A DNA stretch of 24,154 bases from CAG-390 sp964579135 (GTDB lineage Bacteria; Bacillota; Clostridia; Oscillospirales; CAG-272), in the NCBI GenBank assembly GCA_964579135.1, contig CAZOFD010000025.1:1-24154 (forward strand), in the 5' to 3' direction. Below, in pieces: positions 22,686 to 24,154 of this stretch. Numbering within the stretch: position 1 is the first letter of the stretch; each line of letters opens with the position of its first letter. Under the pieces are notes generated by a model. It searched no databases, was not told where the DNA came from, and saw only the letters and a program-made list of their open reading frames with translations. Both the position numbers and the translations under genes were made by a program.

Positions 22686-24154
22686 TCAGTTACCGCTCTT
22701 ATCCTCAAAGTCGGTATTGTAGTAAGTTCCGTCGGAGCCTGTATCGGAAGCGCCGTTGCCTGTAGCGGCGCCGTCGGCGTTTGCGCCGGACGAGCTTTGC
22801 GCATAGAGCTTTTCGGAGAGCTTGCCGAACGCCTTTTCAAGGGCTTCGGTGTCCGCCTTTATCTCCTCGGTAGAGCCGCCGTTAACGGTGTTCTTGAGCT
22901 TTTCGATAGCGGATTTTACCTCAGCCGTATCTTCCTCGGGCAATTTGCCGTTGATCTCCTCGAGAGTCTTTTCGGATTGGAATACGAGATTCTCGGCGTG
23001 ATTCTTGACCTCGACAGCTTCCTTTTGCTTTTTGTCCTCGTCCGCGAACTTTTCGGCTTCGCGAACGGCTCTGTCGATGTCCTCTTGGCTCATATTGGTG
23101 GAGCTGGTTATCGTTATATGCTGCTCTTTACCGGTGCCCTTATCCATCGCGGTAACGTTTACGATACCGTTTGCGTCGATATCGAAAGTGACCTCGATCT
23201 GAGGAATTCCGCGGGGTGCCGGGGGGATACCGTCGAGAGTGAATCTGCCGAGGGTGGTGTTGCCGGCAGCCATCTCACGCTCGCCCTGCAAAATGTGGAT
23301 CTCGACCGACGTTTGATTGTTTGCCGCCGTCGAATATATCTGGCTCTTTTTTACGGGGATGGTCGTGTTTCTGTCGATTATGCGATTAAATACGCCGCCC
23401 ATAGTCTCGATACCGAGAGAAAGGGGCGTTACGTCGAGAAGCAACAAATCCTTAACGTCGCCGCCGAGGACGCCGCCCTGAATTGCCGCGCCGATTGCAA
23501 CGCATTCGTCGGGATTGATTCCCTTGAAAGGCTCTTTGCCCATAAACTTCTTGACAGCTTCCTGAACTGCGGGGATACGGGTAGATCCGCCGACGAGAAG
23601 CACTTTGTCGACCTGCGAGGGGTTAACGCCCGCGTCGGAGAGGACCTGCTTCGTTGGGCGCATAGTGGCTTCGACAAGATCCGAGGTAAGCTCGTTGAAC
23701 TTCGCACGGCTCAAGGTTGTGCTGAAGTGAACGGGGCCGCTTGCGGTAGCTGTAAGGAACGGCAGGTTGATCTCCGTCGTGCTCATACCGGAAAGCTCTA
23801 TCTTTGCTTTCTCCGCAGCCTCTTTGAGTCTTTGCATTACCATCTTGTCGCCGCGTACGTCAATACCCTGCTCCGACTTAAAGCTGTCGGCTATCCAATC
23901 GATAACTCTCTGGTCGAAGTCGTCACCGCCGAGCTTGTTGTTGCCCGCCGTTGCAAGAACTTCGAAAACTCCGTCGGATATCTCGAGCAAAGAAACGTCG
24001 AACGTTCCGCCGCCGAGGTCGAATACCATAATTTTTTGGTCGGTCTCTTTATCCATACCGTATGCCAAAGCCGCAGCAGTCGGCTCGTTTATGATACGCA
24101 ATACCTCAAGCCCCGCGATCTTGCCCGCGTCCTTGGTAGCCTGACGCTGTGCGT
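22686..24154 (-). CDS. dnaK: Chaperone DnaK (Hsp70), N-terminus cut by window edge
   Basis: ATP-driven chaperone. The visible 488 residues run from AQRQATKDAGKIAGLEVLRI through NEPTAAALAYG, the phosphate-2 loop DLGGGTFDVS, KLGGDDFDQRVIDW, and LVGGSTRIPAVQ. The linker DVKDLLLLDVTPLSLG and substrate domain (GRFTLDGIPPAPRGIPQIEV) follow, to the helical lid. The reading frame is open through the right edge, so roughly the first 120 residues lie outside. A TTG near 24101 is an internal Leu codon and not the start. The C-terminal tail is Gly/Asn/Ala/Asp-rich and ends in YYNTDFEDKSGN, a variant of the usual acidic tail. It is first of the visible heat-shock genes, with dnaJ and prmA after it. Confidence 0.98.
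   Translation of the reverse strand, partial: AQRQATKDAGKIAGLEVLRIINEPTAAALAYGMDKETDQKIMVFDLGGGTFDVSLLEISDGVFEVLATAGNNKLGGDDFDQRVIDWIADSFKSEQGIDVRGDKMVMQRLKEAAEKAKIELSGMSTTEINLPFLTATASGPVHFSTTLSRAKFNELTSDLVEATMRPTKQVLSDAGVNPSQVDKVLLVGGSTRIPAVQEAVKKFMGKEPFKGINPDECVAIGAAIQGGVLGGDVKDLLLLDVTPLSLGIETMGGVFNRIIDRNTTIPVKKSQIYSTAANNQTSVEIHILQGEREMAAGNTTLGRFTLDGIPPAPRGIPQIEVTFDIDANGIVNVTAMDKGTGKEQHITITSSTNMSQEDIDRAVREAEKFADEDKKQKEAVEVKNHAENLVFQSEKTLEEINGKLPEEDTAEVKSAIEKLKNTVNGGSTEEIKADTEALEKAFGKLSEKLYAQSSSGANADGAATGNGASDTGSDGTYYNTDFEDKSGN

Noticed and set aside
1..24154. Mobile elements, CRISPR arrays, tRNA genes, phage or toxin-antitoxin genes
   Set aside because: No direct-repeat array, transposase, integrase, cloverleaf or toxin-like pair was seen on either strand.

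Overview
The window reads as chromosomal DNA of an anaerobic, low-GC-type Gram-positive lineage, most likely a Clostridia member close to Christensenellales or Oscillospirales. This rests on the dnaK-dnaJ-prmA order, the nusB-xseA-xseB-ispA-tlyA-nadK-argR-recN run, a Bacillus-type PurF with four Fe-S cysteine positions, and a free-standing AICAR formyltransferase paired with an archaeal-type IMP cyclohydrolase. The exact taxon cannot be fixed from the sequence alone. Almost everything is on the minus strand. There is no tRNA, rRNA, CRISPR array, transposase or phage gene.

Region 1 (1-7280, minus): a purine biosynthesis operon, in transcription order promoter - ZTP riboswitch - terminator - purE - purF homologue - purM - formate/nitrite-type channel - purN - purO - AICAR formyltransferase (purH C-terminal half) - purD (cut by the left edge). 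Three things stand out. A ZTP (pfl) aptamer with a covarying pseudoknot sits in front of a terminator. The PurF homologue lacks the N-terminal catalytic cysteine and other glutaminase residues but keeps its PRPP and Fe-S motifs. A small FocA/NirC-family channel is embedded by overlapping reading frames between purM and purN. ZTP reports shortage of 10-formyl-tetrahydrofolate, which PurN and the AICAR formyltransferase consume and which is made from formate, so a formate channel under this switch makes metabolic sense. purL, purQ, purS, purK and purB are not in the window.

Region 2 (7337-18964, minus): a long, tightly packed housekeeping operon from a promoter at about 18.95 kb: nusB - TsaD/Kae1-like paralogue - xseA - xseB - ispA - tlyA - nadK - argR - recN - argS - yebC - Wzx-like flippase. 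It ends at an intrinsic terminator that overlaps the flippase stop codon. A 12-bp perfect palindrome lies inside the promoter spacer, and an AT-rich inverted repeat lies just upstream.

Region 3 (19033-19555, plus): the only plus-strand gene, a small four-helix membrane protein of unknown function with its own extended -10 promoter. It shares a bidirectional terminator with purC.

Region 4 (19578-20331, minus): purC as a separate single-gene unit with its own promoter and no riboswitch.

Region 5 (20423-24154, minus): the end of the heat-shock operon, dnaK (cut by the right edge) - hairpin - dnaJ - prmA - strong terminator.

No intergenic stretch exceeds 300 bases except 7015-7354, which holds the purine leader (promoter, riboswitch, terminator) and the flippase terminator. 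The rest of that leader, 7015-7102, shows only the purE ribosome-binding site.
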